Origin: Pseudomonadota bacterium | GTDB taxonomy: Bacteria; Chloroflexota; UBA6077; JAJPHF01 | Assembly: GCA_021325365.1 (NCBI GenBank) | Contig: JAJPHF010000058.1 | Coordinates: forward strand, 16,629-80,628 | DNA length: 64,000 bases | Reading direction: 5' to 3' | In this document: positions 62,414 through 64,000 of the stretch, in pieces | Position numbering within the stretch: position 1 is the first letter of the stretch | Layout: each line of letters begins with the position of its first letter | Position numbers and translations under genes: made by a program | Notes under the pieces: model-generated | What the model saw: the letters and a program-made list of their open reading frames with translations, nothing else | What the model was told of the DNA's origin: nothing | Databases searched by the model: none

Positions 62414-64000
62414 CTAGCGGCGGCCGTTGCCGTGAGCGGCCTGGATAGCGGCCCAGACGCGCTCGGCGGTGTAGGGCATGTCGAGGTGCTGGACGCCTAG
62501 CGGCGCGAGCGCATCTACGACGGCGTTCATGACGGGCGCCGTGCCGATGATCGTCCCTGACTCGCCCACGCCCTTCGTGCCCAGCGGGTTGTTCGGCGAC
62601 GGCGTCACCGTCTCGGCGATGGTCAGCGGCGGCATGTCGGTGGCGCGGGGCAGCGCGTAGTGCATCAGCGAGCCGGTGACTAGCTCGCCGCCGGGCTCGT
62701 AGACCACCTGCTCCAGCACGGCCTGGCCGATGCCCTGCGCCGTGCCGCCCCATACCTGGCCCTCGACGAGCAGTGGGTTGACGACCGTGCCGCAGTCGTC
62801 CACCGCCCAGATGTGCTCAATCCGCGTCTCGCCGCTGTCGGGGTCGATGCGCACAACGGCCACCACCGCGCCGAAGCCGTAGGTCTCGCCGGGCGGGTTG
62901 TAGTAGGCGGTGTGCTCCAGGCCGAGCGACTCGCCCGGCGGCAGCTTGCCGGCACGGCCGTAGGCCGCCGCGGCGATCTGGCCCCAGCCCACCGCCTTGT
63001 CGGCGGCGCCGGCCACGCGGAAGCGGCCGCTCTCGAGCTGGATGTCGTCGGGGTTGGCTTCGAGCAGGCTGGCGGCGATGCGCTTGGCCTTGTCGATCAC
63101 CACGTCGGCCGCCTGGACGAGCGCCGTGCCGCCAAGCACGGTGCTGCGGCTGCCGAAGGTGCCCACGCCGGGCGGGGTGGTGGCCGTGTCGCCGTGGCGC
63201 ACGACGACCGCCTCGAAGGGCACACCCAGGCGGTCGGCGGCGATCTGGGCGAAGGTCGTCTCGTGGCCCTGGCCGTGCGCCGACGAGCCCGTGGCCACGG
63301 TGACCGAGCCGGACGGGTCGATGCGCACCTGGGTGCTCTCCCAGCCGCCGGCGCTCGGCTCGGTGAAGCTCGCCAGCCCGACGCCCATCAGCGTGCGCTC
63401 GCCGCGCGCCCGCTCGGCCGCTTGCCGCGCCTTGAGGCCGGCGTAGTCGGAGATCCTCAGCACCTCGTCGAGCGCCTTGTTGTAGTCGCCCGAGTCGTAG
63501 GTCACGCCGGCAGGGGTCTTGTAGGGGAACTCGGCGCGGCCGATGAAGTTGCGGCGGCGCAGCTCGACCGGGTCGATCTGCAGCTCGCGCGCCAGGTGGT
63601 CCATCAGCCGCTCGATCGTGTCGGCGGCCTCGGGCCGGCCCGCGCCGCGGTAGGGCGCGGTGGGCGTGGTGTTCGTGAACACGCCCGTCAGGTCGCCGGC
63701 GTAAGCGGGCACGCGGTAGCAGCCGGGGACCATCTTCAGGAACTGCGGCGCGGGCGTCACGGTGTTGACGTGGAGGAAGCTGCCGAGGTCGCTGACGATG
63801 CGCACGCGGATGCCGCGCAGGCGGCCGTCGGCCTCGGCGGCGGCCTCGACGTGGACGACCTCGCCGCGGCCCTGCGTGTTGGTGGCGATATCCTCGGAGC
63901 GGGTGGCGACCCAGCGCACGGGCTGGCCGAGCGCGCGCGACGCCCAGGCGGCGGTGACGTACTCGGTGTAGACGGCGCCGCGCCCGCCGAAGCCGCCGCC
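62414..64000 (-). CDS. Xanthine dehydrogenase family molybdopterin-binding subunit, C-terminal part (cut by window end)
   Basis: The frame is open to the window edge, giving the last 528 residues of a molybdenum hydroxylase large subunit. [14 protein letters not shown] (Mo-cofactor loop) is at the visible start, [22 protein letters not shown] near the middle, [50 protein letters not shown] and the catalytic Glu in [20 protein letters not shown]. It is distinct from the 47-49.5 kb copy (more canonical AHGQGHET and GVGES motifs). Partner subunits would lie beyond the window if present. Confidence 0.85.
   Translation of the reverse strand, partial: GGGFGGRGAVYTEYVTAAWASRALGQPVRWVATRSEDIATNTQGRGEVVHVEAAAEADGRLRGIRVRIVSDLGSFLHVNTVTPAPQFLKMVPGCYRVPAYAGDLTGVFTNTTPTAPYRGAGRPEAADTIERLMDHLARELQIDPVELRRRNFIGRAEFPYKTPAGVTYDSGDYNKALDEVLRISDYAGLKARQAAERARGERTLMGVGLASFTEPSAGGWESTQVRIDPSGSVTVATGSSAHGQGHETTFAQIAADRLGVPFEAVVVRHGDTATTPPGVGTFGSRSTVLGGTALVQAADVVIDKAKRIAASLLEANPDDIQLESGRFRVAGAADKAVGWGQIAAAAYGRAGKLPPGESLGLEHTAYYNPPGETYGFGAVVAVVRIDPDSGETRIEHIWAVDDCGTVVNPLLVEGQVWGGTAQGIGQAVLEQVVYEPGGELVTGSLMHYALPRATDMPPLTIAETVTPSPNNPLGTKGVGESGTIIGTAPVMNAVVDALAPLGVQHLDMPYTAERVWAAIQAAHGNGRR

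Noticed and set aside
1..64000. tRNA, rRNA or riboswitch genes
   Set aside because: No GTTCGAATCC-type T-arm or rRNA motif could be found by reading; riboswitch aptamer cores were not seen either, though a covariance search would be needed to exclude them.

Overview
The window is very GC-rich, gene-dense bacterial chromosome. Its gene content suggests an uncultured Chloroflexota-like organism (inference, moderate confidence): a Chloroflexota-style baseplate-J-like membrane protein, a Gram-positive-style holB-PSP1-amidase order, many orphan NMT1/THI5-type substrate-binding lipoproteins, and many paralogous amidohydrolases, SDRs, Rieske proteins, VOC proteins and flavin enzymes typical of catabolic lineages. 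No rRNA, tRNA, CRISPR array or intact insertion sequence was recognised.

Layout. 1-5.1 kb: the end of an amidohydrolase, a secreted TPR protein, the baseplate-J-like protein, then a minus-strand set made of a GrdB-like selenoprotein with an in-frame UGA and a SECIS-like hairpin, folB and a dCTP deaminase/dUTPase. 5.5-12.3 kb: substrate-binding lipoprotein, SDR, second lipoprotein, an Imm-5-like protein, a hypothetical and two amidohydrolases. 12.3-14.9 kb: an atypical island with an amidohydrolase remnant, a near-consensus promoter, a two-repeat Cys-rich membrane protein and a coupled GT2. 15-20.5 kb: VOC protein, LigB-type dioxygenase, split chromate transporter, double DoxX protein, luciferase-like oxidoreductase. 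20.6-28.4 kb: tandem HbpS protein, Rieske oxygenase, HicB-like protein, amidohydrolase, two more lipoproteins and a DUF433/DUF5615 pair. 28.5-34.4 kb: four-domain rhodanese coupled to a thiol dioxygenase, SDR, FMN hydroxyacid oxidase, VapBC. 34.7-38.9 kb: a tight operon (haem-oxygenase-like diiron protein, Rieske ferredoxin, HbpS, lipoprotein), then divergently a ChrB-like gene. 39-40.7 kb: phage-like remnant genes. 40.7-45.7 kb: three glycoside hydrolases. 46-51.7 kb: amidohydrolase, molybdenum hydroxylase large subunit, response regulator, NnrS-like protein. 52-59 kb: gnd, VOC protein, flippase-like protein, YtxH protein, holB, PSP1 protein, amidase. 59.4-64 kb: a 49-codon ORF, a DUF1399-like gene behind an in-frame amber, an FAD monooxygenase, a DUF433 protein and a second molybdenum hydroxylase subunit cut by the window edge.

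Functionally the region reads as scattered catabolic cassettes for small organic or aromatic compounds (uptake lipoproteins next to oxygenases, dehydrogenases and hydrolases) set among housekeeping genes. Dispersed hairpin repeats fill many intergenic gaps, and in one case appear to have become part of a coding N-terminus. The strongest unusual signals are the selenoprotein and the diiron-Rieske-HbpS-lipoprotein operon.
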